From NCBI RefSeq assembly GCF_030464345.1, contig NZ_VCYH01000003.1, positions 124,001 to 188,000 on the forward strand: a stretch of 64,000 nucleotides of DNA, read 5' to 3'. The notes beneath the pieces were generated by a model, which was not told the DNA's origin, made no database searches, and saw nothing but the letters and a program-made list of their open reading frames with translations. This DNA is from Methanoculleus frigidifontis. Lineage in GTDB: Archaea > Halobacteriota > Methanomicrobia > Methanomicrobiales > Methanoculleaceae. The stretch's first letter is position 1. Each line of letters begins with the position of its first letter. A program made the position numbers and the translations under genes. Shown here in pieces: positions 33,014 through 40,369 of this stretch.

Positions 33014-34309
33014 GTGCTCATCCTGTTCGTCCTGTCAGTATTCTTTGTCTTCCAGCAGAGCGAGGCCGTCAGCCAGACGGCGATCGCATCGTACCAGCAG
33101 ACGGAACTCGCGGTGGTCAGGGAAGCCGCACGGGGCATGCAGGAGTACGTCGCCGTCCAGACGGAGGTTCTCGGACGGACGGACATCGAGAATATCGAAC
33201 AGGAAGCGCTCAGGAAGTTCATCGAGCCCATCCACCTGCTGGAGAACGGCGACGCCTGGATCTACGCCCCGGATCACGTGGTCTTCGACCAGAGCTCCGA
33301 CTTCCCCGATATCTACCGCGGAAAAAGTATGGCTGAGATCTTCGCCATCCAGGCGGAGCAGGGAGCAAGCCACTTCGAGGAGATGACCGCCGATGTCGCG
33401 AACGTCCGGGAGGGCTCCGGCTGGTACATCTGGCTGCCGGAGAAAGGGGCCGAGATCGCGGCGTGGACGCCGGTGCACGTCGGAAACTATTCCTGGACGA
33501 TCGGCCTGTCGACACCGCTTCCCGAGATCCTGGAAGCCTCCGGTGCGGCCGGCCAGAGTACGCAATCGCTGATCGTCCTTGCGGCAGGGATTCTGCTGGC
33601 TCTTGCCCTCTGCTCGGCCTGGGTCGTCTCGGATATAAAAAGGGTGCGTGCGGAACAGGCTCTCCAGAAGGCGAACAACAAACTGCACCTCCTCTCCAGC
33701 ATGACGCGGCACGATACCCTGAATAGGATCATGGTGCTTGGAGGATACCTTGAGCTGGCGCGGGAGTCGACGGAAAACGAGCCGGCCAGGACGTTTCTGA
33801 TCAAAATGGACACCGAGCTGGATGCCGTCCGCAGGCAGATCCTCTTCACCCGGGAGTACCAGCAGCTCGGGATACTGGCTCCTGTCTGGCAGGATGCAGG
33901 AGCGGTATTCGAGAACGTCCTGCACGAGTTCGATCTCTCGGGCGTCGCGGTGTCGAGCACGGCCGGAGGACTGCTGGTCTCTGCAGACCCGCTGTTTGAG
34001 CGGGTGCTGTATAACCTGGTCGAGAACTCGCTCCGGCATGGCGGGACGGTGACCCGGATATCGCTGGACGTTGCGATGCAGCCTTCGGGTGCGGTGCTGA
34101 TCTACGAAGACGACGGGGTCGGTGTTCCGGAGAAGATCAAAGAGCAGATCTTCCGGCGCGGGTTTGGGTCGAACACCGGTTTCGGCCTGTTCCTCTCCCG
34201 GGAGATCCTGGAGATCACCGGCATCACCATCCGGGAGACCGGGGTTCCGGGAGAGGGCGTGCGGTTCGAGATGAACCTTCCGCCGAAGGGGTGGCGGCGG
34301 GGAGCCTGA
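33014..34309 (+). CDS. Cache-domain sensor histidine kinase with apparent 5' frameshift
   Basis: From a GTG at 33014 the protein has 431 residues: part of a membrane helix, an extracellular Cache-like domain (about 25-170), a second helix (about 184-204), a phosphoacceptor His233 in MTRHDTLN and an ATPase domain with LYNLVENSLRHGG, EDDGVGVP and GFGLFLSREI. The first helix is cut by this start. The same frame reads back through THYVLVFVAV and basic residues to 32912 with no start codon. An ATG at 32919 with a GGTGA site lies in another frame, and removing two bases from the CTCTCTCTC tract near 32931-32940 would join them. So the gene is probably frameshifted at its 5' end. Confidence 0.8.
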   Translation: MLILFVLSVFFVFQQSEAVSQTAIASYQQTELAVVREAARGMQEYVAVQTEVLGRTDIENIEQEALRKFIEPIHLLENGDAWIYAPDHVVFDQSSDFPDIYRGKSMAEIFAIQAEQGASHFEEMTADVANVREGSGWYIWLPEKGAEIAAWTPVHVGNYSWTIGLSTPLPEILEASGAAGQSTQSLIVLAAGILLALALCSAWVVSDIKRVRAEQALQKANNKLHLLSSMTRHDTLNRIMVLGGYLELARESTENEPARTFLIKMDTELDAVRRQILFTREYQQLGILAPVWQDAGAVFENVLHEFDLSGVAVSSTAGGLLVSADPLFERVLYNLVENSLRHGGTVTRISLDVAMQPSGAVLIYEDDGVGVPEKIKEQIFRRGFGSNTGFGLFLSREILEITGITIRETGVPGEGVRFEMNLPPKGWRRGA

Positions 34310-34416
34310 GTGACGGCCGTGAGGGCTGCGCCGACTGCACGTACTCCTGCTTGTTTTTCATGAGCGTGTAGGCATACCCGCGATAGGGGGATGTTCTTAA
34401 TAGCGGCAGGCGGCCA

Positions 34417-34500
34417 ATGGGTGTACTGAAAGACGAAGAGCTCCCGCGCGGGATCGGCGGCTACGTGCGGCTGCCGCCGAAAACGGGAGCAGACAGGTGA
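34417..34500 (+). CDS. 27-residue leader-like ORF overlapping the RMD1-like gene
   Basis: The short frame (MGVLKDEELPRGIGGYVRLP, then PKTGADR) ends in a TGA that overlaps the next gene's GTG start as GTGA. A TTCTTAATAG element lies 14-23 bases before its ATG, so the mRNA would be almost leaderless. Its coupling suggests either a translated leader or a small partner protein. No family recognised. Confidence 0.4.
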   Translation: MGVLKDEELPRGIGGYVRLPPKTGADR

Positions 34501-35582
34501 CGGATACGTACGCGATACGCTTTTACCGGATCTACGATGCCGGCGATCTCATCGATCTCGACCTGCTCGAACGGCGCCTCGCCGTCGGCCACACCACCGC
34601 CCGCGCCAGATTCACCCGCGTCTCGCCCAAATCGGTCAGCATGGGTGCCCCTCCGCTGGTGATGGAGCTGCCGCCGGTCAGGGTTACTATAGAGGGGCGC
34701 GAATGGCAGATGGGCACGGTTGCCCGGATCTACGATATCGGTGCAATCAGCCTCTGCTTTACCCTCGAAGAGGAGCAGGGGACTCCTGCCGCCCTCCAGG
34801 TGACGGCGCTCCAGTTTGCAGGGCAGAAGGGTTTCGATCCACTGTACGCCGCATTCCTCGACGAAATCCGACAGGTTCTGGCGCCGCATATCGGCGATAT
34901 CCCTCTCGATCCCGACTTTTATGAGGATTATACCATCCACATCACCGATCGCACCGATCCGGCGCTCGACCCGGTCGTCGTTCTCCTCGGGGAGGATATT
35001 GCCTACAGCGCCCAGACCCGCGACGATACCCTGAAATACTCTTCCAGTTACGGCGCCGCCGATCGCACGATCCTCTCGTGGGACGCCGCCCTGCTCATCG
35101 GCCCGGCATCGCCCGGAGATCTCATCGATCTCATCGACCTGATCGAGTACGCCCTCGTCCAGACGCTGGAGTTCCGGTACTACGACCGGGTGCTCACGGT
35201 GCAGATGGAGCGGATGTACGACGACATCGAGGCTGCGGAGAAGAGGACGCGGTTCGTCAGGACGAGCCGGTACCACGGCATCATGACCCGGCTGATGGAG
35301 ACCCAGGCGGACATCTCCGAGATCACCGACAAGGTCGACAACCTCATCAAGATCACCGAGGACGTCTACTATGCCCGGGTGTACGCCATGGCGCTCAGCG
35401 TCCTGCGGATCTCGCAGTGGCGGGCCAGTGTCGACCGGCGGATCGCGGTGATCCACCGGAACTACACCATGCTCTCCGACGAGGTGAACATCCATCACTC
35501 CCACTTCCTCGAAGTCGTCATCATCCTGCTGATCGCGTTTGAGATCTTCTTCCTCCTCTTGGAGCGGCTCGGGGCGGCGTGA
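34497..35582 (+). CDS. RMD1/DUF155-like membrane-anchored protein
   Basis: The 361-residue protein has a mixed alpha/beta N-terminal part, helices with heptad character at about 215-300, and a single C-terminal membrane helix (about 338-356, VVIILLIAFEIFFLLL). The overall layout (LEYALVQTLEFRYYD, a coiled coil, then a tail anchor) resembles RMD1/Sif2/DUF155 proteins, which in eukaryotes are mitochondrial and in archaea uncharacterised. The GTG start has a GGGAG site eight bases upstream. The assignment is moderate. Confidence 0.72.
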   Translation: MTDTYAIRFYRIYDAGDLIDLDLLERRLAVGHTTARARFTRVSPKSVSMGAPPLVMELPPVRVTIEGREWQMGTVARIYDIGAISLCFTLEEEQGTPAALQVTALQFAGQKGFDPLYAAFLDEIRQVLAPHIGDIPLDPDFYEDYTIHITDRTDPALDPVVVLLGEDIAYSAQTRDDTLKYSSSYGAADRTILSWDAALLIGPASPGDLIDLIDLIEYALVQTLEFRYYDRVLTVQMERMYDDIEAAEKRTRFVRTSRYHGIMTRLMETQADISEITDKVDNLIKITEDVYYARVYAMALSVLRISQWRASVDRRIAVIHRNYTMLSDEVNIHHSHFLEVVIILLIAFEIFFLLLERLGAA

Positions 35583-35650
35583 GCAGCTTGGGTCGCTCCC
35601 AAGGGTATTTAAGGCGGCAACCCCATCCCGGAGACTATACGGAAGTGGAC

Positions 35651-36073
35651 ATGATGCCGTCGAAACTGATGGAATATTTCAACAAACAGCCGCGAATCGG
35701 AGTTCTGGGCACCTCAAACGGGTCGGGCGCGGTCGATGCCGCCGTCTACGGCTCGCCGCAGATGGTGGACGAAAAGACCGTCGTCATGGGGTCAGGCGAG
35801 AACCGCACGCTTGCAGACCTCCGCGAAAACCCCCATGCCGTCTACCTGATCATGGAGCCGGGGGAGACGGTCATGGACTGGAAAGGGATCCGGGTCTACC
35901 TGAAGATGACGTCGCTCGAGACCTCGGGAGAGGGGCTCGAGACCTACCGGCGGCAGATCGCGGAGGCCGTCGGCGAGCAGGCTGCGCAGATGATAGCCGC
36001 GACGGTGAAGTTCGAGGTCACCGACGTCCGGCCGCTCGTCGACATGGGGCAGGGCTGGGAACAGTCCGTATGA
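35651..36073 (+). CDS. Pyridoxamine 5'-phosphate oxidase-like protein
   Basis: The 140-residue protein has the split-barrel fold pattern: MEYFNKQPRIGVLGTSN, VDAAVYGSPQMVDE, and strand-rich VYLIMEPGE. It belongs to the PNPOx-like/FMN or F420-binding family common in methanogens. The ligand cannot be set from sequence alone. A TATTTAAGG element near 35606 acts as TATA box. ATG at 35651 or 35654. Confidence 0.85.
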   Translation: MMPSKLMEYFNKQPRIGVLGTSNGSGAVDAAVYGSPQMVDEKTVVMGSGENRTLADLRENPHAVYLIMEPGETVMDWKGIRVYLKMTSLETSGEGLETYRRQIAEAVGEQAAQMIAATVKFEVTDVRPLVDMGQGWEQSV

Positions 36074-36089
36074 ATAGGGAGGCCGGGGC

Positions 36090-36365
36090 TCACTCCCCGG
36101 CGTTTCGGTATTCCTGCAGAATGGCATCCGCATAGGCGTCCATCTTCTTCGTCGGGACATAGTTGCATTCCTGGACGGCCTTGAGCAGGTTCTCCCGGAT
36201 AGCGGCGGTGTCGGTCAGGTTCAGTTTCCGCACGCCGGCGATGATCTCGTCGAGCCGGTTGATCCCGGTCTCCCTGCCGTCGACGAGGATCGTCTTTGTC
36301 GTGATTGCGTCCGGCCGGATGCCGCCGCAGACAGTGCAGTAATCACCTTCCTTCTCGTTCGTCAT
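36090..36365 (-). CDS. Small CxxC protein of the redox cluster
   Basis: The 91-residue, mostly helical protein has an N-terminal CTVC pair (about residues 10-13), which could be half of a metal or redox site, and an acidic C-terminus (DAYADAILQEYRN). Not recognised. It lies five bases after the cupin gene and is the last gene of a minus-strand run from 38642. Confidence 0.7.
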   Translation of the reverse strand: MTNEKEGDYCTVCGGIRPDAITTKTILVDGRETGINRLDEIIAGVRKLNLTDTAAIRENLLKAVQECNYVPTKKMDAYADAILQEYRNAGE

Positions 36366-36370
36366 CCTCT

Positions 36371-36706
36371 CTACTCCCGGATCATCACGAGCGACATCTT
36401 GAACCGGGTGATGGCGGAGAGCGCGTGGGGGACGTTCGCCGGGAAGATGATCGTCTCGCCCTCGCCCATCCGGTGCGTCTCCCCCGCCACCCAGACCTCG
36501 CACTCGCCGTCCAGGATCGTTACGACCGCATCGTACGGTGCCGTGTGCTCGCTCAGCCCCTCGTCCTCGTCGAAGGAGAAGAGCGTGATGCTCCCCGACG
36601 GTTTGTTGATGATCATCCGGCTCGCCACCGTTCCGTCCTGGTAGGCGACAAGGTCGCCGAGCCGGAGAACCTTTCCCCGGATTTCATTCCGCTTCTCTTC
36701 TGACAT
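36371..36706 (-). CDS. Cupin domain protein (first)
   Basis: The 111-residue protein has a single conserved beta-barrel with the cupin motif 1 pattern (EHTAPYDAVVTILDGECEVWVAGE) and motif 2 (GETIIFPANVPHAL). The ligands are His/Glu/His-like, so metal binding is likely. Cupins of this length often act as small-molecule sensors or isomerases. The start at 36706 removes an Arg-rich shadow extension. It follows the ferredoxin gene by 23 bases. Confidence 0.82.
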   Translation of the reverse strand: MSEEKRNEIRGKVLRLGDLVAYQDGTVASRMIINKPSGSITLFSFDEDEGLSEHTAPYDAVVTILDGECEVWVAGETHRMGEGETIIFPANVPHALSAITRFKMSLVMIRE

Positions 36707-36729
36707 ACTGTTTCGTCTCTCTTTTTCCT

Positions 36730-37512
36730 CTATATCTCTTTCTGCTCCTTTCCATACAGAAGCGCTCCGTCCACCGGGCAGTTCTCGGTACACCGCCCGC
36801 AGAGATAGCACTCTGCCTTTGCATCCCCAATCTTCGCCTCGTCGACCGGACAGACGCGCTCGCACTTTCCGCAGTTGATACAGGCATCGGTCCGCCGGAT
36901 CTTCGTGCGGCTCCTGGCGGCCGCGAGCGCGAGCAGCAGGCCGTAGGGGCAGACGAACCGGCAGAATGGGCGATAGACGACGGTGGAGAGGAGGACTAGC
37001 CCGAGGAAGACGAAGAACGATACGCTCGAGGCTGCGAGGAAGAAGAAGTCCCGAAATCCGAGGAGAGCGAGCAGGTTTGCCGACAGACTGAAACCGGCGG
37101 CGAGGAAGACGAGGAAGAATCCCGCCCTGACGGTCGAAGAGAACCTCCCGGCCGCTCTGCCGCGTTTTACGACCGGTGCCAGGAACGCGAGCTCCTGCAC
37201 GGCTCCGGCAGGGCAGACCGCACTGCAGAAGACCCTGCCGAACCCGAGGGCGACGGCGATGAAGAGCGCCAGCCCTGCGACCGCCAGGGGCAGAGGAGCT
37301 CCGAGCGCCGCCATATCGCGGAGGACGATGAGCTGGAACTGGTAGGGAGCGACGGGGGTAAAGATAACGAACCCGAACAGGGCAGAGACGGCGAGGACGG
37401 GCAGGACTCGCCGCCGCGAGAACCGCTGCGAGCGCCAGAGGGCGATGAGGATACCGGTGGCGGCGACGGCATAGATGAGCCCGATGACCTTCGGGACGGC
37501 TTCGACGACCAT
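36730..37512 (-). CDS. NapH/NosR-like membrane ferredoxin
   Basis: The 260-residue protein has five or so membrane helices, each half with a CxxxCP motif (CSAVCPAG at about 97, CRFVCPYG at about 187), as in the NapH/NosR family. The C-terminal domain carries two classic four-cysteine [4Fe-4S] motifs (CINCGKCERVCP; CYLCGRCTENCP). It is likely a membrane electron carrier that passes electrons to or from the quinone-free membrane of a methanogen, to a partner not obvious here. Confidence 0.9.
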   Translation of the reverse strand: MVVEAVPKVIGLIYAVAATGILIALWRSQRFSRRRVLPVLAVSALFGFVIFTPVAPYQFQLIVLRDMAALGAPLPLAVAGLALFIAVALGFGRVFCSAVCPAGAVQELAFLAPVVKRGRAAGRFSSTVRAGFFLVFLAAGFSLSANLLALLGFRDFFFLAASSVSFFVFLGLVLLSTVVYRPFCRFVCPYGLLLALAAARSRTKIRRTDACINCGKCERVCPVDEAKIGDAKAECYLCGRCTENCPVDGALLYGKEQKEI

Positions 37513-37516
37513 GCTC

Positions 37517-37855
37517 TCAGAGCAGCCTTGTTCCGCTCGTCGGTCGCGGAACCTTCACGACCAGCACCCGGAACGGCCGGTCGCTCTCGTTGATCCAGCG
37601 GTGCGCGATCTCCGCCGGGCTCTCGACCAGGCAGTCTGCACCGACCCGGCTCCGCTCATCCCCGATCTCGACGACGCCCGTCCCTTCCAGGACGTAGAAG
37701 AAGACGTCCACCGGGGTGATGTGCTTCTTCAGAGCCTCGCCGGGCTGCAGGGTGATCACCACCGCCGTCGCGTGCTCGGTGTCGTAGACCTTCCGGGCAT
37801 CGACGTTGTGCGGGCTCTGGCTGACGGGTTCCTTCATGACATCAATAATCTTCAT
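37517..37855 (-). CDS. Cupin domain protein (second)
   Basis: The 112-residue protein is another single cupin: KKHITPVDVFFYVLEGTGVVEIGDE followed by VESPAEIAHRWINE, giving His ligands at both motifs. It is a distant paralogue of the cupin at 36371. It lies between the DUF2115 gene (7 bases upstream) and the ferredoxin gene (4 bases downstream), which supports a single operon. Confidence 0.85.
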   Translation of the reverse strand: MKIIDVMKEPVSQSPHNVDARKVYDTEHATAVVITLQPGEALKKHITPVDVFFYVLEGTGVVEIGDERSRVGADCLVESPAEIAHRWINESDRPFRVLVVKVPRPTSGTRLL

Positions 37856-37862
37856 ACGTATC

Positions 37863-38642
37863 TCATCCCTTGTAGTTCGTCCAGTAGTTTGCCAGGCACT
37901 CGCGCCGCCGCCGCTCCTCCCGGCGTGCCCGCATCTCCGGGTAGGTCGGCTCGGTGCTCTGCACCGCCGGGCAGTAGGGGCAGAGGGCGAACGAGACGTC
38001 GTCCGCCATCTCCCTGACCGGGCAGAGGTAGGTCCCCTCCCATTCGTCGACGATCTGGCCGCCCGGGAACGGGGTGCCGACGGGGTGCGCCGGCTCCTCC
38101 AGCACGAAGATAGTGAACCCGGCGAGGAGGTACTTCAGGTAGAGGAACTTCGGATCTTTCTCTTTCGCTTTCGCGCTGCAGGCCTCAGCGACCATCCGGC
38201 AGTATGCGGGCAGCGCCGGAGCCGGCGGGTCGCTCATGGCGGTGGCGGCCCCGCTCCGGGAGAGGACGAGGAGGCGGTGGTGCGCTGAAAATATCTGCTG
38301 TCTGACCGCCTCGAGGAGCCGGGTGCGATACTCGTCCGGCAGGCCTTCGACCTTCGCTTCGAACCCGGCGTACATCAGTTCGAGGTCGCGGAGGCTGCAC
38401 TCCTCCACCTCCCGGGCAAGCAGCTGGAGGAGGTCCCCCTTCGTCCGGACATCCTGCATCCGGCGGCAGGATGCGGCGATCCGTCTGGCAGAGGCTGCAG
38501 CAGGGTGTGCCTCGCCGCCGGCGTCCTCCGCGAAGGGATCGATCAGAAGGGTGCGGACCTCGGCCGAAGCGGCGCCGGCCGGCCGGCGCCGATCTCCGCC
38601 GATACGCCTGACGATGCGTGCAAGAAGGTGGTGCAGATCCAT
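37863..38642 (-). CDS. DUF2115 family protein
   Basis: The 259-residue protein matches the methanogen-specific DUF2115 family: a helical middle part (TKGDLLQLLAREVEE, LPDEYRTRLLEAV) and a C-terminal cysteine motif region with HPVGTPFPGGQ, YLCPVRE and LCPYCPA. The conserved cysteines suggest a metal centre. Function unknown but restricted to methanogens. The first 60 residues are a basic extension not typical of the family. Start ATG at 38642 has GGTGA five bases upstream. It heads the minus-strand redox operon. Confidence 0.85.
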   Translation of the reverse strand: MDLHHLLARIVRRIGGDRRRPAGAASAEVRTLLIDPFAEDAGGEAHPAAASARRIAASCRRMQDVRTKGDLLQLLAREVEECSLRDLELMYAGFEAKVEGLPDEYRTRLLEAVRQQIFSAHHRLLVLSRSGAATAMSDPPAPALPAYCRMVAEACSAKAKEKDPKFLYLKYLLAGFTIFVLEEPAHPVGTPFPGGQIVDEWEGTYLCPVREMADDVSFALCPYCPAVQSTEPTYPEMRARREERRRRECLANYWTNYKG

Positions 38643-38689
38643 GGCTTCACCCGGGAGAAGAATCGTAGAGGTACTCTGCCCTGCGATTG

Positions 38690-38697
38690 TTTAAATA
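38690..38697. promoter_or_regulatory. Shared TATA element between DUF2115 operon and TrmB gene
   Basis: A TTTAAATA block is nearly symmetric and can serve as TATA box in both directions. It lies 26-33 bases before the GTG at 38723 and about 48-55 bases before the ATG at 38642. Confidence 0.5.
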
Positions 38698-38699
38698 TG

Positions 38700-38720
38700 T
38701 TGTAACTGAAAGAGTAACAG
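38700..38720. promoter_or_regulatory. Candidate TrmB operator, copy 1
   Basis: TTGTAAC-N7-GTAACAG sits between the TATA box and the TrmB start codon. It matches 40310-40330 (TTGTAAC-N7-GTTACAA) in length, spacing and both half-site words, with two mismatches in the right arm. Position directly at the expected initiation point fits autorepression. Confidence 0.5.
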
Positions 38721-38722
38721 TA

Positions 38723-39535
38723 GTGGATGACCTGATCCGGAACCTGACGACCCTCGGGCTGAAAGAGTACGAAGCACGGGTGTACGCCGCTCTCGTCGGC
38801 ATCGGCGAGGGGACCGCACGCCAGATCCATGAAGCCAGCGATGTGCCCCGGCCCCGTGTCTACGACATCGTCGAAGGTCTTGTGAACCGGGGTTTTGTCA
38901 GTGTGCAGCGGGGAAACCCGCATGTCTACATCCCGGTCGAACCCGCAGTTTTCGTCCACCAGCTCAAGAGCAGCATGGAACAGGCAGCGGTCGATGCGGT
39001 GCACGACCTCGAAAACCTCTCCCTCGATGCCCGGTCGAAGCACTCGCCGATCTGGTATGTGCAGGGCGAGTGGAGCATCCTCCGCCATGTCGAGTCGCTT
39101 GTCGCCGGCGTCTCGCGGGAACTTGCCGTCGTCTGTATGGACTACGAGCGGATCGGTGAGTTCGCCCGGCTGCTCGCCGACGCGTCGGCAGTCCACCCGG
39201 TCAGCATTCTCCTCCCAAGCGGCAAGCGGGGGATCGGCCGCATGCTCGGCAACGCGTCGCTCCACGTGCCGACGGCGTTCTGCGATTTCTTCCAGGAGCA
39301 CATCTTCCAGAAGATCTACCAGGGGCCTATCGCCGTCGACGGGTCATCGTTTCTGCTCGAGTACCTCTTCCTCGCCGATGACCGCGTCTGCCTGATCGTC
39401 TACACCCAGAACGGAGTGCGAAACGCCGTGGTGATCACGCTCCCCTTCATCACCTGCGTCCAGAAGCAGTACGTGAACAAGATGATCGCCCACGCGGAAC
39501 GTATCGACGCTGCCGGGAAAAAAGAAGCGGAATAG
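38723..39535 (+). CDS. TrmB family transcriptional regulator
   Basis: The 270-residue protein has an N-terminal winged helix (about 3-75: LTTLGLKEYEARVYAALVG, EASDVPRPRVYDIVEGL) and a C-terminal effector-type alpha/beta domain with YVQGEWSILRHVESLV. TrmB proteins often bind sugars or metabolites and act as repressors. The start is set at a GTG at 38723 because the TATA box lies 26-33 bases upstream, implying a leaderless mRNA; a TTG at 38687 within the TATA box is unlikely. It converges with the siroheme-reductase gene four bases away and diverges from the DUF2115 operon. Confidence 0.87.
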   Translation: MDDLIRNLTTLGLKEYEARVYAALVGIGEGTARQIHEASDVPRPRVYDIVEGLVNRGFVSVQRGNPHVYIPVEPAVFVHQLKSSMEQAAVDAVHDLENLSLDARSKHSPIWYVQGEWSILRHVESLVAGVSRELAVVCMDYERIGEFARLLADASAVHPVSILLPSGKRGIGRMLGNASLHVPTAFCDFFQEHIFQKIYQGPIAVDGSSFLLEYLFLADDRVCLIVYTQNGVRNAVVITLPFITCVQKQYVNKMIAHAERIDAAGKKEAE

Positions 39536-39538
39536 GCC

Positions 39539-40234
39539 TTATTCTGAACGGGTCTCTTCGACCGGGACGTACGGGGCGAAGGCAAGGACGTCTTTTCTGA
39601 TTGCGTCGAGACCGACCCGCTCGACGAATCGCGCCGTCCGCTCTCCCGGCCTGCCGTGGTCGCGGTAGTACTCGAGCAGGCGCCTGACGAGATCCCTGGC
39701 CTCGTCATCGGAGAGATCTTTCGCCATCACGTCGCCGATCCGGGGGCGTCCGCCGGAATTGCCGCCGATGATCACGGTCCAGCCTTTCGCAGTCCCGACA
39801 ACACCGATATCGCGGAGGTAGCTCTCCCCACAGCAGCGCGGGCAGCCGGAGATCCCCATCTTGAGTTTGGCGGGGAGGTTCATGGTCTGGTACATCTCCT
39901 CGAGTCCGAGGCCGAGCCCGAGGGAGTCCTGTTTGCCGTACCTGCAGACCACGGTTCCGGGGCATGCCTGCACGTAATGCACGCAGGGTGCGGTCGCCTG
40001 CCCCACCGTCATGCCGAGTTCGTTCCAGATATTCTCGACATCCTCCTCTTTGATCCCGACAAGAACCATCCGCTGCCCGGATGTCATTTTGATGACCGGG
40101 ATCTCGTAGCGCCGGACGACTTTGACGATATTCTCCAGGTCTTCGGGGCTGACAATGCCGGCCGGTGTCCGGGGTACGATCGCGTAGGTCGCTCTGTCGC
40201 GCTGGATGATTGCGCCTCTGGGTCCGTTTTCCAT
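39539..40234 (-). CDS. Small siroheme sulfite/nitrite reductase-like protein
   Basis: The 231-residue protein is a single ferredoxin-nitrite/sulfite reductase half with the siroheme-[4Fe-4S] ligand motifs CPGTVVC (CX5C, about 90-96) and CPRCC (about 132-136). The N-terminal part (TPAGIVSPEDLENI, VIKMTSGQRMVLVG) forms the ferredoxin-like sub-domain. Small one-domain forms (group Dsr-LP/aSir) occur widely in methanogens; the reaction is uncertain, perhaps sulfite detoxification. ATG has a GAGGTGA site six bases upstream. Confidence 0.9.
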   Translation of the reverse strand: MENGPRGAIIQRDRATYAIVPRTPAGIVSPEDLENIVKVVRRYEIPVIKMTSGQRMVLVGIKEEDVENIWNELGMTVGQATAPCVHYVQACPGTVVCRYGKQDSLGLGLGLEEMYQTMNLPAKLKMGISGCPRCCGESYLRDIGVVGTAKGWTVIIGGNSGGRPRIGDVMAKDLSDDEARDLVRRLLEYYRDHGRPGERTARFVERVGLDAIRKDVLAFAPYVPVEETRSE

Positions 40235-40251
40235 TGGTATCTCACCTCACG

Positions 40252-40272
40252 TGTGGCGCAGCGTGCGCCACA
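40252..40272. promoter_or_regulatory. Perfect 9-bp inverted repeat in the reductase 5' leader
   Basis: Arms TGTGGCGCA and TGCGCCACA flank a three-base GCG spacer, 18 bases before the reductase start codon (minus strand). It may be a second operator or an RNA hairpin that affects ribosome binding. Confidence 0.5.
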
Positions 40273-40309
40273 GACGAAAACCGGTTCAGCGGCGAGAGGG
40301 AAAAAAGTG

Positions 40310-40330
40310 TTGTAACTTTCCGGGTTACAA
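40310..40330. promoter_or_regulatory. Candidate TrmB operator, copy 2
   Basis: TTGTAAC-N7-GTTACAA is a perfect 7-bp inverted repeat with a 7-base spacer, about 76 bases upstream of the siroheme-reductase start. It matches the 38700 site in front of the TrmB gene, which suggests one regulator controls both. Confidence 0.55.
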
Positions 40331-40369
40331 AACCGGTTCGGGAGGTGGCCCGAGCCTGCCCGCTCCCGG

